Shown piece after piece: positions 26,247 to 34,213 of a stretch of 63,860 nt of DNA. The stretch spans positions 1 to 63,860 of the forward strand of contig NZ_JAODIY010000047.1 in NCBI RefSeq assembly GCF_026586665.1. The letters are read 5' to 3'. The notes under the pieces are model-generated. The model saw only the letters and a list, made by a program, of their open reading frames with translations. It was not told the origin of the DNA and searched no databases. Position 1 is the first letter of the stretch; the number at the start of each line of letters is the position of its first letter. The position numbers and the translations under genes are program-made. The stretch is from Halovenus rubra (GTDB lineage Archaea > Halobacteriota > Halobacteria > Halobacteriales > Haloarculaceae).

Positions 26247-26396
26247 TAGAGCGTTATTGGACATCACAGGCTGAGAGGATTAGTATCACCGTTGTGGTTG
26301 GTGAATAGAAGGCTCATTTCTGCTGTCTAATCCCGTCGCTGTATTGCGGTTCAGATCTTAACTAAAGACGAATGGGGTACTTATTTAAATATGTGG

Positions 26397-26411
26397 GTAC
26401 AATGTATGTAC
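26397..26411. promoter_or_regulatory. GTACA-N5-TGTAC inverted repeat ahead of the toxin-antitoxin operon
   Basis: GTACAATGTATGTAC is a short dyad between a TTATTTAAATAT promoter box (26380-26391) and the antitoxin ATG at 26427. The place and size fit an operator bound by the RHH antitoxin. Confidence 0.5.
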
Positions 26412-26426
26412 AAGTGGGTTGTGACA

Positions 26427-26729
26427 ATGGGAACCACACGAGTCAACTTCAGACTGCCAGAAGACCTCATCGAAAAAGCCGACATCGCAGCTGAAATCAC
26501 GCACAAAAACCGGACAGAAATTCTCAAAGAAGCACTCCAAGAATATCTTGAGGACGTCGAAGACGACGAGAAATTCAAAGAGGCAGTCGTCGAACTCTAT
26601 CTCGACAATCAAATCGAATTCGACGTACTCAAAGAATTCATCGGACGACAAGACGCAGAGGCAGTCAGAGCCTCCAAAACCCTTCTTGATCAAGGCGACG
26701 AACTGGCAGACGAACTCGCAGATCTCTAA
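26427..26729 (+). CDS. RHH antitoxin of a type II toxin-antitoxin pair
   Basis: 100 residues from the ATG at 26427; an upstream in-frame ATG at 26391 lies inside the promoter and is unlikely. The N-terminus, TTRVNFRLPEDLIEKADIAA, is an RHH motif. The middle and end are acidic helices (DVEDDEKFKEAVVELYLDNQ), which would bind and mask the toxin. The gene is followed 24 bp later by a PIN-domain gene, the usual order for antitoxin and VapC-like toxin. The inverted repeat at 26397-26411 is a likely self-operator. Confidence 0.8.
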   Translation: MGTTRVNFRLPEDLIEKADIAAEITHKNRTEILKEALQEYLEDVEDDEKFKEAVVELYLDNQIEFDVLKEFIGRQDAEAVRASKTLLDQGDELADELADL

Positions 26730-26753
26730 CAATCCGGAATACAGGACTCAGGA

Positions 26754-27242
26754 ATGATTGTAGTCGATACCAGCGCCCTCATTACAATAGCTTCTATCAA
26801 CCTCCTTGACCACGTTCTGTCCGAATACGACCTTCATACCACAGCGACAGTAATTGAAGAACTTGAGAAGACCGCGGAATATGATGACGTTCATGGACAA
26901 GCTGCACAAGATGTATTGGATCAATTAGAGCGAATTGGAGTCCACAACACCAATGAATCGAGTTTTCAGTCGTCCAGAATCGATGAAGGCGAGGGAACAG
27001 CAGCCTCGCTCGCAAACGAAACACAGGCTGACTTCTTGATCACAGATGATCTACGAGCACTTCCGGAACTGCAAACAGTTACTCACTCCAACGTCGTGAT
27101 CTCCCCGGTCTTACTCAAAGCACTGGTCAAACGAGATCTCTTTGATCAAGAAGAAGCGCTGGAAAAATTGGATGAGGCCGCGGAAAACCGTGACTGGCTC
27201 GAATCACCGATCTATAGAAAGGCCAAAAACCTCTTCGAGTAG
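26754..27242 (+). CDS. PIN-domain ribonuclease toxin (VapC-like)
   Basis: 162 residues, full length for an archaeal PIN protein. The acidic site residues are visible: Asp5 in IVVDTS, Glu35-Glu36 in VIEELEK, the cluster DEGEGTAASLA at about 77-87, and Asp98-Asp99 in LITDDLRAL. PIN toxins cut RNA with Mg ions when free of the antitoxin. The longer C-terminal helices beyond residue 115 may hold the antitoxin-binding surface. It is co-transcribed with the RHH gene just upstream. The operon lies between a mobile element and a hairpin-rich gap, typical of island maintenance cassettes. Confidence 0.8.
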   Translation: MIVVDTSALITIASINLLDHVLSEYDLHTTATVIEELEKTAEYDDVHGQAAQDVLDQLERIGVHNTNESSFQSSRIDEGEGTAASLANETQADFLITDDLRALPELQTVTHSNVVISPVLLKALVKRDLFDQEEALEKLDEAAENRDWLESPIYRKAKNLFE

Positions 27243-27317
27243 AATCAATCTCAGTCGATCACATCGAGAGCTCTCTAATCGCTCCAGTAGAGCGTGAGTC
27301 TGTGCTTTCGATAAATG

Positions 27318-27436
27318 GTCATCTCTCGAGATGACACAGATAGTGAGTCTCAATAGTTCAGAGCCGCTGTCGGCGGCGATTTGCCGCCGACGCGACAGCT
27401 TTGCGACTAACTACCGCTGTCCTCATTCGGGACAGC
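27318..27436. repeat. Cluster of three inverted repeats
   Basis: GTCATCTC-TC-GAGATGAC is at 27318-27335. A 9-bp perfect stem, GTCGGCGGC-GATTT-GCCGCCGAC, is at 27369-27391. A 7-bp stem, GCTGTCC to GGACAGC, is at 27416-27436. They follow the PIN gene and could be a terminator, or remains of a mobile-element end of the kind that carries subterminal hairpins. Confidence 0.5.
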
Positions 27437-27594
27437 TACCAGAAGAACCGATCCTCAAGCGGTTGATTTACTGGAACAGCTCTGTGGACGCTAAGTGCTG
27501 TCTAGCCTGCCCGGAGCACCATCTCACAGAACTCTCTGAACGGCCATATCCAGAGGCGGCACCCCCGGCGACAGGGCGCCGTAAGTTGCACATC

Positions 27595-27761
27595 CATCCG
27601 TCTTTAGCTAAAACCCCAATCGCAAGGTGGCGGCGTAATAGATCCAGATTCAGAGTTCGGACGAGCGAGATCTAATTTGCCGTCTGAACGGCTGTACACC
27701 GATTCAGCAATCTACTGGAATAGCCTTCATGCGACTTGTCCAGCTTAGCCAAAGACGAATG
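27595..27761. mobile_element. 167-bp non-autonomous element related to the RHH-carrying elements by its ends
   Basis: The left end CATCCGTCTTTAGCTAA and the right end TTAGCCAAAGACGAATG are imperfect inverted repeats. They match the CATTCGTCTTTAGTTAA ends of the two longer elements, so the same transposase probably moves all three. The inside has no gene. No clear target duplication is visible. Confidence 0.55.
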
Positions 27762-28053
27762 CTGCGCTACGATGGTACAAACAATCGTTTACCCAATTTT
27801 ACATATCATTTATTCGTGAATGGGCTCAAATATACACAGAATTGCTATTTTCGAGGATTCTCGATATATAAATAATATTTTATTTTGAATTCTCCCATCC
27901 CTCTTTTAAGTACTGAAATCATTCATAGTACGTAATTTGCCTGTACGGCAACGTCGCGGGGATTTTTTACCTATGAGCCAAAAATAGGCACTAACCACGT
28001 ACCCAAATCCAAATAGACAGCAAATTTTGGGGGTTATTCGAAGAAATTGCCGG

Positions 28054-28120
28054 AAGTCCGTTCGTGAGCGAGGCGTGCCCTCTCGAGGCGATGACCTGGG
28101 TTCGAATCCCAGCCGGAGCA
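28054..28120 (+). tRNA. Decayed tRNA-Glu(CTC)-like 3' half, probable attachment site
   Basis: The 3' part folds well. An anticodon-arm-like GTGCC-CTCTCGA-GGCGA puts CTC in the anticodon place, followed by a perfect T arm (CTGGG-TTCGAAT-CCCAG) and CCGGAGC plus discriminator A. The expected 5' acceptor GCTCCGG is absent; only CCGG remains upstream, and no D arm can be drawn. Integrating elements use tRNA 3' halves as attachment sites and leave such copies at one end. The intact gene would then lie beyond the left edge of the window. Confidence 0.5.
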
Positions 28121-28366
28121 CTCTTTTATTAAACCCCATCCTGAACACCGACTCGACTGGTAGTTTGAGAGAAAAGCGGACAGTACTGTGTGCTCATCTT
28201 GCCGTGTGTTACGGTATCACTAGATTATTCGATAGTATTGAATAGAGTGCTCCAACAAAGTCGGTGACGGTTGAGGTATTCGACCAACTACTGTCACGAT
28301 ATCGACGAGAGTTGGCAACCGCTTTCGAGTCTCGTTTGCGGTAGCGATTCTCTGCGGAGGACAATG

Positions 28367-31300
28367 TTATCTTTCGAGCAATCGTGCAAGCCGTCGCTCA
28401 ACTGTTCGTGGTGGCCAGGTGGTCCGGATTGTTTCTCGGTCTGCACCGAATGTTTCGATGGTCCGTGTAATGTGACTGTTGACCGACTGATGTCGTTCAA
28501 AGAGGTAGGCGTAGGCTGCTACTTGGAGCTCGTACTGTCGTCGGCTGTCCGCGGTCACCGGAGCCAACGCAATTTTCACATCAGCAACGTGACGTTCACC
28601 GGCAGGCATCTCAATTACGAAATCGGCCTCGCCGTGAATTTCGAATTCGATATCGGCAATCGTAACGATTCCGTCGACAGCCTGTTCGACTTTCACTGTC
28701 TCTGCGTCAGTGATCCGCGTCCAAAGATCTGAGTCCAAGAACGATTCAAGTATTTGTTGTTCAAAAAACACAAACAGTGCGTCCTGTTCTTCCTGACGAA
28801 CGTGAGGAGTGTTCTCTTGGAGTGTCTGTTCAAACACGGCTCGAACTACAGGGGCGCGAGCGCGAATCGCCGTCTCGGTTACGTCTCGCTCGACGAGCGT
28901 TGTCAGGACGTCATGCAGGCAAGTACCAACGTCGTCAGGACCCATCCGGTCGAAGGGAAGCGGATGATTATCAGGAACAGCATTCGTTCCTGTGTGTCGT
29001 GACTTTCCAAGAAGATGTGCAAGCATGTAATTTTCGGGTTGTTCAGTCAGCCGATACATCGTACTCGGACGGACAAAGCGTGGCACCCACGACTGTTCCG
29101 TTACTCGCTGTGGCGGCCTGACGGCGACTGCAGCTGATTGTGTGCGTGTCTCAGGTGTCCACGCGGCTTCGAGAGAGACATCGTTGATGCCGACATCGAA
29201 TTCTTGGCTGGACCCAGTTGTGCTGTTCTCTACGGTATAGGTGTCATGATTCGAGCCGTCGAATTCCAGACCCTCTTGGATGGCGTCAAGCCAACGGTCA
29301 CGGGGCGATAAATCGCATACTCCTGTGTCGTTCGGGAGCGGTACAACGAGATGGTCCTGTGCACGCGTCAACGCGACATAGAGGAGACGCCATGCTTCTG
29401 CTCGTTGGTTTGCTGTGGCGTTGCGAAGGTGTTCCGGGCCGACGAGCCTCCTGTCTGTTACCGAGTCGACAAGGGTATCACTCCAGTGAGCGGTTGCCCA
29501 CCGTAACCCAATATCGGGCTGAGTAGTCTTTTCAGGGTTATAAATGCCGTTACGATAAGGCGGCAACAGACTCTCGGTGGGAGCCGTTCTTGGACCCGGA
29601 ACCTGTGTGGTCGACCGTTCGCCTAAGATGGTCGTGTCGATATTCGTCGGTGGTGCGAGGCCTGCAATCTCGCCTTGCGCCACAAACCGCTTGGACTGTG
29701 TCCCATGCTTCGATAAGGGAAACCCAGGATTGGCGACGACGACCACATTATCTTGGTCGCCTTTGGCGTCGTGGACCGTCCGAAACTCGACATCGTACTC
29801 TGTGTTTGCAGTTGTCGGCTGGCTCGGTCCGTCACGAGGCGACTCCCGAAAGGGCTCGATTAGCTCAGTGAACTCCGACAGTGACAGCTGTTCATCATGT
29901 TCCCATTCGGCCACCGTTTCTGTGAGCGCGTCGAGATTTGCGACGCGGTGGTCGGGCTGAATGTCGAAATTGTCGTGTGGGTCGGCTCGAAGTGCAAGTA
30001 GTTCAATAACTTCTTCGACGTACTCCGACGCTGGCCGGGTGTAACTCAAATCACGACGTTCTCGTAACGAGATAAGCCCGTCCAAAACCTGTTGTTGGGC
30101 CTCGGATAGGTCACATTGCTGTCTAAGTTGATCGAGGCTTGTATCATGTCTCTGTACGGCATCCTCAAGCGAGCATAGCCCGAGATTGGACTCGGTGACA
30201 AGGGCGATTGTTCGCTTGGGACTTTCTGGCGCTGAGAGCCACTCACACACGTCAAGCACCGTTTGGACGACAGGACAAGCAAATAAATGCTTGCTAGTGT
30301 CTCGAATACGTAACCCTTGGTCGGTGAATGCTTGCTTGTAGGCGTCCATCATTGTCGACCAGCGAAACAACACAGTAACGCCGAGTGGGTCGCCATTCTC
30401 GTCTGTAAACGTCCCGTCCGCAAGCCCTTTCGCGATAAGCCTTGCAGTAACGTCTGCTTCTCCAGTTCCATTGTCTGGAGCGACCCATTGGAACGAGTCT
30501 GGGTCGGCACTTTTCGGTGAGAACGAGGCAACGTGGATATTTGTCTCGTTGGTTGACGGTCTCTCAGGCTCGATTCCAGGATAGGTTACGTCGAGAGCAC
30601 CGAAGGCACCACGTCGCTTGTCGGTCAGAACTGGTTTTGCGATACTGTTGATTGCAGCCGCGACAGCAGGACAACAGCGGTAGGTCGTCGTCGCGGTGCG
30701 ATGTTCATGTGTTTTCCAATCGATTCCGAGATACTGTCCGTCTTTAATTGCCGATTGAAACAAAAGCGGGTCTGCGTGTCGCCAGCGATAGATACTCTGT
30801 AAGAGGTCTCCAGAGCCGAATACCCGTGTGTCAGGCGAAACGAGGTGTGAAAGCGCCGCGTGCTGGATTGCAGACACGTCCTGAGCCTCGTCGATAACCA
30901 GACTCTGAATCCGTGTCTGATACCGGTTTTGCACCCGCACCCGGTGACTCTCATCACAGCCGTCAATTCGCTCATCAAAGTATGCATCAACCAAATACGC
31001 AACATCCGTGTGCGAGACAATGCCGCGTTCGCGGATGGCATTCCGGTAAATTCGGCGATACTCGGCCAACACTGTACAAAAATCATCGAGACGATTCCGC
31101 CACGAATCATAGAGCCGCCTGTCGGCAGCAACGAGTGCACGCCGGTCATCGCCGTCGAGATGCTCATAGAGTTCCTCATTAATCTCTGCATCAACGAACT
31201 GGCCCACGACCGCGATAACGTCCCCAAACGATGCCGGTGGTCCATGAGGGTACACGCTCTTTACCGTCTGCTCCAGTTTCTCCCGGAACGTTGTAGTCGA

Positions 31301-31909
31301 GACACGCCTATCCCGGCAATAGGCGACTGCGGACCGGAGCAGTCGCTGGATACCATCGGCAAACTGTTGTTCAGGATAGGCACGTTCCAGTCTCGCGAGG
31401 GGCTGTACCAGCTCGGAGTTGTCACGAGCCTCGCGGTAACATATCGCGTGTAGTTGCTTTTGCCGGGCGGTATTCCCGACGACGGGCATCCCATCAAACC
31501 CAATATCACGGACAATATCACTCAACACAGTACGAAGAACACTATCAATCGTGCCAGCGTACGGTGCTTGGCGGACTCGCTGGAGGAGATGCTCTAGCTC
31601 GGCTTCCGAAACCTGAGTTGCAGCTGGAACGAGGTTGTGTTCTACTAGCTCCCGCAGGCGGTCGCAAACTTCCGGAAGTATTGTCGAGGCCTCGCCGCGT
31701 GTAAAAGAGATAACCGCGACGTGCTGTTCGGGCGTTTTATCGCCGTTGACGTACCGACGGAGCATATCCTCGGCCGGAAGGTGATGTGCGACGACTGACT
31801 TCCCTGCACCGGGGACGCAGTTGAGCGTGTATAGCCCAGACTCGCGGCTGAAATACGCGTCCCTGATTGACCGTTGTGCACCTTTTAGCCGGATTGGGCC
31901 GTCGCTCAT
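28367..31909 (-). CDS. AddA-like UvrD/Rep helicase with C-terminal PD-(D/E)XK nuclease
   Basis: 1180 residues. A superfamily 1 helicase: Walker A VPGAGKS at about 32-38, motif II LVIDEAQDVSAIQ, motif III GDLLQSIYRWRHAD, and the last motifs VHDAKGDQDNVVVVANPG and YVALTRAQDHL. The final ~200 residues contain the nuclease triad: HGEADFVIEM, then RHVADVKIA, then QLQVAAYAYL-like helices. This is the build of AddA/RecB, enzymes that unwind and trim double-strand break ends for recombination. Its start overlaps the stop of the gene before it (ATGA), and that gene in turn overlaps the first (GTGA), so all three are made together. An AddAB-like complex of unusual subunit split is the best reading. Confidence 0.8.
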   Translation of the reverse strand: MSDGPIRLKGAQRSIRDAYFSRESGLYTLNCVPGAGKSVVAHHLPAEDMLRRYVNGDKTPEQHVAVISFTRGEASTILPEVCDRLRELVEHNLVPAATQVSEAELEHLLQRVRQAPYAGTIDSVLRTVLSDIVRDIGFDGMPVVGNTARQKQLHAICYREARDNSELVQPLARLERAYPEQQFADGIQRLLRSAVAYCRDRRVSTTTFREKLEQTVKSVYPHGPPASFGDVIAVVGQFVDAEINEELYEHLDGDDRRALVAADRRLYDSWRNRLDDFCTVLAEYRRIYRNAIRERGIVSHTDVAYLVDAYFDERIDGCDESHRVRVQNRYQTRIQSLVIDEAQDVSAIQHAALSHLVSPDTRVFGSGDLLQSIYRWRHADPLLFQSAIKDGQYLGIDWKTHEHRTATTTYRCCPAVAAAINSIAKPVLTDKRRGAFGALDVTYPGIEPERPSTNETNIHVASFSPKSADPDSFQWVAPDNGTGEADVTARLIAKGLADGTFTDENGDPLGVTVLFRWSTMMDAYKQAFTDQGLRIRDTSKHLFACPVVQTVLDVCEWLSAPESPKRTIALVTESNLGLCSLEDAVQRHDTSLDQLRQQCDLSEAQQQVLDGLISLRERRDLSYTRPASEYVEEVIELLALRADPHDNFDIQPDHRVANLDALTETVAEWEHDEQLSLSEFTELIEPFRESPRDGPSQPTTANTEYDVEFRTVHDAKGDQDNVVVVANPGFPLSKHGTQSKRFVAQGEIAGLAPPTNIDTTILGERSTTQVPGPRTAPTESLLPPYRNGIYNPEKTTQPDIGLRWATAHWSDTLVDSVTDRRLVGPEHLRNATANQRAEAWRLLYVALTRAQDHLVVPLPNDTGVCDLSPRDRWLDAIQEGLEFDGSNHDTYTVENSTTGSSQEFDVGINDVSLEAAWTPETRTQSAAVAVRPPQRVTEQSWVPRFVRPSTMYRLTEQPENYMLAHLLGKSRHTGTNAVPDNHPLPFDRMGPDDVGTCLHDVLTTLVERDVTETAIRARAPVVRAVFEQTLQENTPHVRQEEQDALFVFFEQQILESFLDSDLWTRITDAETVKVEQAVDGIVTIADIEFEIHGEADFVIEMPAGERHVADVKIALAPVTADSRRQYELQVAAYAYLFERHQSVNSHITRTIETFGADRETIRTTWPPRTVERRLARLLER

Positions 31910-33132
31910 CTGTCACCTTTGAGCATTCGACGAATTGGTTGTGGTAGGATACAGTCCGGGCCGAGGAGGCTCTCTACCTCTTTGTCACTAACTACCTCTC
32001 TGTCAAGATACTCCAGCAGGTACGAAGGGCGCTGTTCCTCACCGCTGATTGTTTCGGTATGCCGCGTGAGAATAAGCCCGTTGTCAGCAGCGCGAACCGT
32101 GTCGTCGAACTGGTCGCGGTCACGACCATCTGTCCACGCCGTCCTCGGGGCGAGTTGTTCGGCTTGTCTTTCGCCAGACAAGACTGCCTCCTGAAGCTCT
32201 GATGGCAGTGGGCTCTGGGTTGGCGTCGGCCACTCGCCATCAACGAGACCAGCAGCAATCACATATGGGATGTCGAGCAACCACACATCGTTCGCTTCTA
32301 GAATATCTACTGCACGAGCGTTCGACTGCTCACGTCTTCCGGGCCGTTGCGTGACAATCAACCTGCTCAAATCTGCGACATCGCTCCACGACCGCTCAAG
32401 CGCTTCTTCGTCGAGACGGTCTGCGTACTTGTTCGGAAGGTGTTGTGTGAGTGTCTGTGCCCGGACGACTGCACGGGCATCGCGCTCTGTTTCGACACCT
32501 GCCGGAGAATCACGGGCCTTCGTGACTGGCAGTCCAAGACGCTCGTACCTATCTATAACGCCGCCGAGGACACTTTTGACGGCATCTGGTGTTGCTTTCG
32601 GACAATCAAGGAGCCATTCGAGATAAGCCACAAATCGCTGGTCGATGGCAGGCTTATCTTGCACTTCGTCGTACCACCCATCGATTGTCTGCGCACCCGT
32701 CGAGAGCGCATGTTGCCCTCGCTGTACGGTTTGTTGGTCGAGTGGCCAGCTAGCAGACGCTGCTGAAGGCGGGCACCATCGCTGTTCGAGCGGCTGACAG
32801 AGTGTAGACGCGTCGAGTTCCTCGGCACCAAGCACGTCACATACTGCCTCAATGAGAGCAAACGGAGTCGTGCGAGTCACTGTGAGCTGCGTCCAGAAAG
32901 CTGTCGCCAGTCCATTCTGTCTTGCACCTCGCCGTAATGGCTCCTCGTACTCTTCGAGATCACGTACGACGACAGCAATATCTCGAACGGGAACGCCAGC
33001 CTCCAACAACCCGGAGACAATCGACATCACGGTCCGTGATTCTGCTCTGCGAGTTGGCACAACCAGTTCTGTGACTGGGATATCGGCGTCGTCAAGTGGT
33101 GTAGACAGCTTCAGGCGTCCGGCGGAAGTCAC
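31906..33132 (-). CDS. AddB-like protein, C-terminal part (separate gene)
   Basis: 408 residues from a GTG at 33130-33132, inside the sequence GTGA that contains the stop of the upstream gene. The longer frame from 33186 starts in sequence shared with that gene and is not preferred. It begins with a strand VTELVVPTRRAESRTVMSIV and continues IRDIAVVVRD-like, as in the second half of inactivated helicase domains. No Walker A is present. DVWLLDIPYVIAAGLVDGEW matches the block before the last helicase motif in AddB/RecB-like proteins. No nuclease triad was found. Together with the 263-residue partner it would make an AddB-sized protein of about 670 residues. Confidence 0.6.
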   Translation of the reverse strand: MTSAGRLKLSTPLDDADIPVTELVVPTRRAESRTVMSIVSGLLEAGVPVRDIAVVVRDLEEYEEPLRRGARQNGLATAFWTQLTVTRTTPFALIEAVCDVLGAEELDASTLCQPLEQRWCPPSAASASWPLDQQTVQRGQHALSTGAQTIDGWYDEVQDKPAIDQRFVAYLEWLLDCPKATPDAVKSVLGGVIDRYERLGLPVTKARDSPAGVETERDARAVVRAQTLTQHLPNKYADRLDEEALERSWSDVADLSRLIVTQRPGRREQSNARAVDILEANDVWLLDIPYVIAAGLVDGEWPTPTQSPLPSELQEAVLSGERQAEQLAPRTAWTDGRDRDQFDDTVRAADNGLILTRHTETISGEEQRPSYLLEYLDREVVSDKEVESLLGPDCILPQPIRRMLKGDR

Positions 33133-33920
33133 GAGTCGAACACCACCGTTCCAGGTCCAGAAATGTCCAGAAGCTTTGGGAAACACTCAGCGAGATAGGG
33201 GCCAGTCCCGCGTCGGAAGTACACGGTAATTGAAACGGCGGTTGTCTCAAGCAGTGCGTGTAGTAAATCGACGTAGGCGGCCGGGATGCTACTGACGCCG
33301 ACGAGCGAGAGCCGCTCTACATCTGGGTACGCGGTCGTCCACAGGCCGCCCTCTGTTTCTATGAGTGTTCGAGTCGCTCGCCGAACATTCTGGACTTCCG
33401 AAACTGCATCATCGGTCCGGTCACGAAGACACCGCTCGATGTCCACGGCTGCATCTACAAGCTCCGTCCCATCGGCGTCGATTGGTGCTGCAAGGCCGTC
33501 CGCGACTGTCCGTAGTTGTTCGTGCCGAGACGGATGGAACGCAGTCACGTTTTCGACTTCCGCGCGAATCTGCTCTCCCTCCTGTGGGTCAGCTGGCACT
33601 GCTGGGCCTGTTATTCTGTGTTTGCCGTCTACGAGCAGTGAGCGAAGTATCGTTAACCGGTCAATTCGGTCGATTGTCGCCGTTTTATAGCCGCTCTCTT
33701 GGAGAAGCCTCTCACTGAAATCGGTCACAGCGGCAATATCGAATCGGTCGGTCGGAAGCCGGCGTTCCCGCAGGCGTCGCTGGACGTTGCGTCTATGGAG
33801 TTCTACCGGCGCGAGGACGACTTCTGTTGAACTGTGTGTTGCACGGCTCAACAGCGACTCTTCATCACCCACGATGAGAGTGAGATTTTGCGGAAGTTGC
33901 GTCTGGTCTGTGTCACACAT
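33129..33920 (-). CDS. AddB-like protein, N-terminal part (first gene of the operon)
   Basis: 263 residues. The start reads LTLIVGDEESLLSRATHSST and then VVLAPVELHRRNVQRRL. This is the pattern of the N-terminal RecA-like domain of AddB-like proteins in which the nucleotide-binding loop is lost. A later block, DRFDIAAVTDFSERLL, fits the following helical part. The stop lies within the start of the next gene (TGA inside GTGA). This could be a natural split with translational coupling, or one gene with a recent frameshift; the clean overlap speaks for coupling. Confidence 0.55.
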   Translation of the reverse strand: MCDTDQTQLPQNLTLIVGDEESLLSRATHSSTEVVLAPVELHRRNVQRRLRERRLPTDRFDIAAVTDFSERLLQESGYKTATIDRIDRLTILRSLLVDGKHRITGPAVPADPQEGEQIRAEVENVTAFHPSRHEQLRTVADGLAAPIDADGTELVDAAVDIERCLRDRTDDAVSEVQNVRRATRTLIETEGGLWTTAYPDVERLSLVGVSSIPAAYVDLLHALLETTAVSITVYFRRGTGPYLAECFPKLLDISGPGTVVFDS

Positions 33921-34213
33921 AAAATCGCTTCCCTCGAACGAAAGTGGCTAACCGAAACGTAACTACTCGCTACGTACCGGGCGTTGACTGTATACTGGTA
34001 ACTACCTACCGTTACAAATCTCTGTCGGGACTGAACACGGTGGGGGTATGGTATCGGATAAGTGCCTTTTGCCGGACAGGAACTACTTTCATACACTGTT
34101 TGACTCTCGATTCCGTTGGCGACACTCACAAGACAGACAAAGCCTGACGTGTTCTTGGCGGATTCCATAATCCGGGTTCTGATGGTCGAATCTGCACTGC
34201 GAACCCTCGGCCC

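Larger units (their letters stand above)
25853..26374 (+). mobile_element. 522-bp non-autonomous mobile element (copy 2) with intact RHH gene
   Basis: This copy has the same ends as copy 1 (CATTCGTCTTTAGTTAAG and its complement) and is nearly identical inside. Here the RHH frame is intact. There is no matching target duplication: left flank TATATCCCTGTC, right flank GGGTACTTAT. This suggests that the DNA next to it was exchanged or deleted, for example by recombination between copies. The right end lies about 50 bp from the start of a toxin-antitoxin operon. Confidence 0.85.
27243..28366. other. Gene-poor gap with hairpins, a short mobile element and a tRNA-like remnant
   Basis: About 1.1 kb without a supportable protein gene. 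In order it holds the dyads at 27318-27436, the 167-bp element at 27595-27761, an AT-rich stretch (27765-27910), and the decayed tRNA at 28054-28120. It appears to be the junction between the accessory and core parts of the window. Confidence 0.5.

Noticed and set aside
27331-27675. 114-residue frame between the PIN gene and the tRNA remnant
   Set aside because: It runs through the hairpins and the short mobile element and has no protein-like composition.
30860-31453. 197-residue plus-strand frame inside the helicase gene
   Set aside because: It is antisense to conserved helicase sequence and has no motif.
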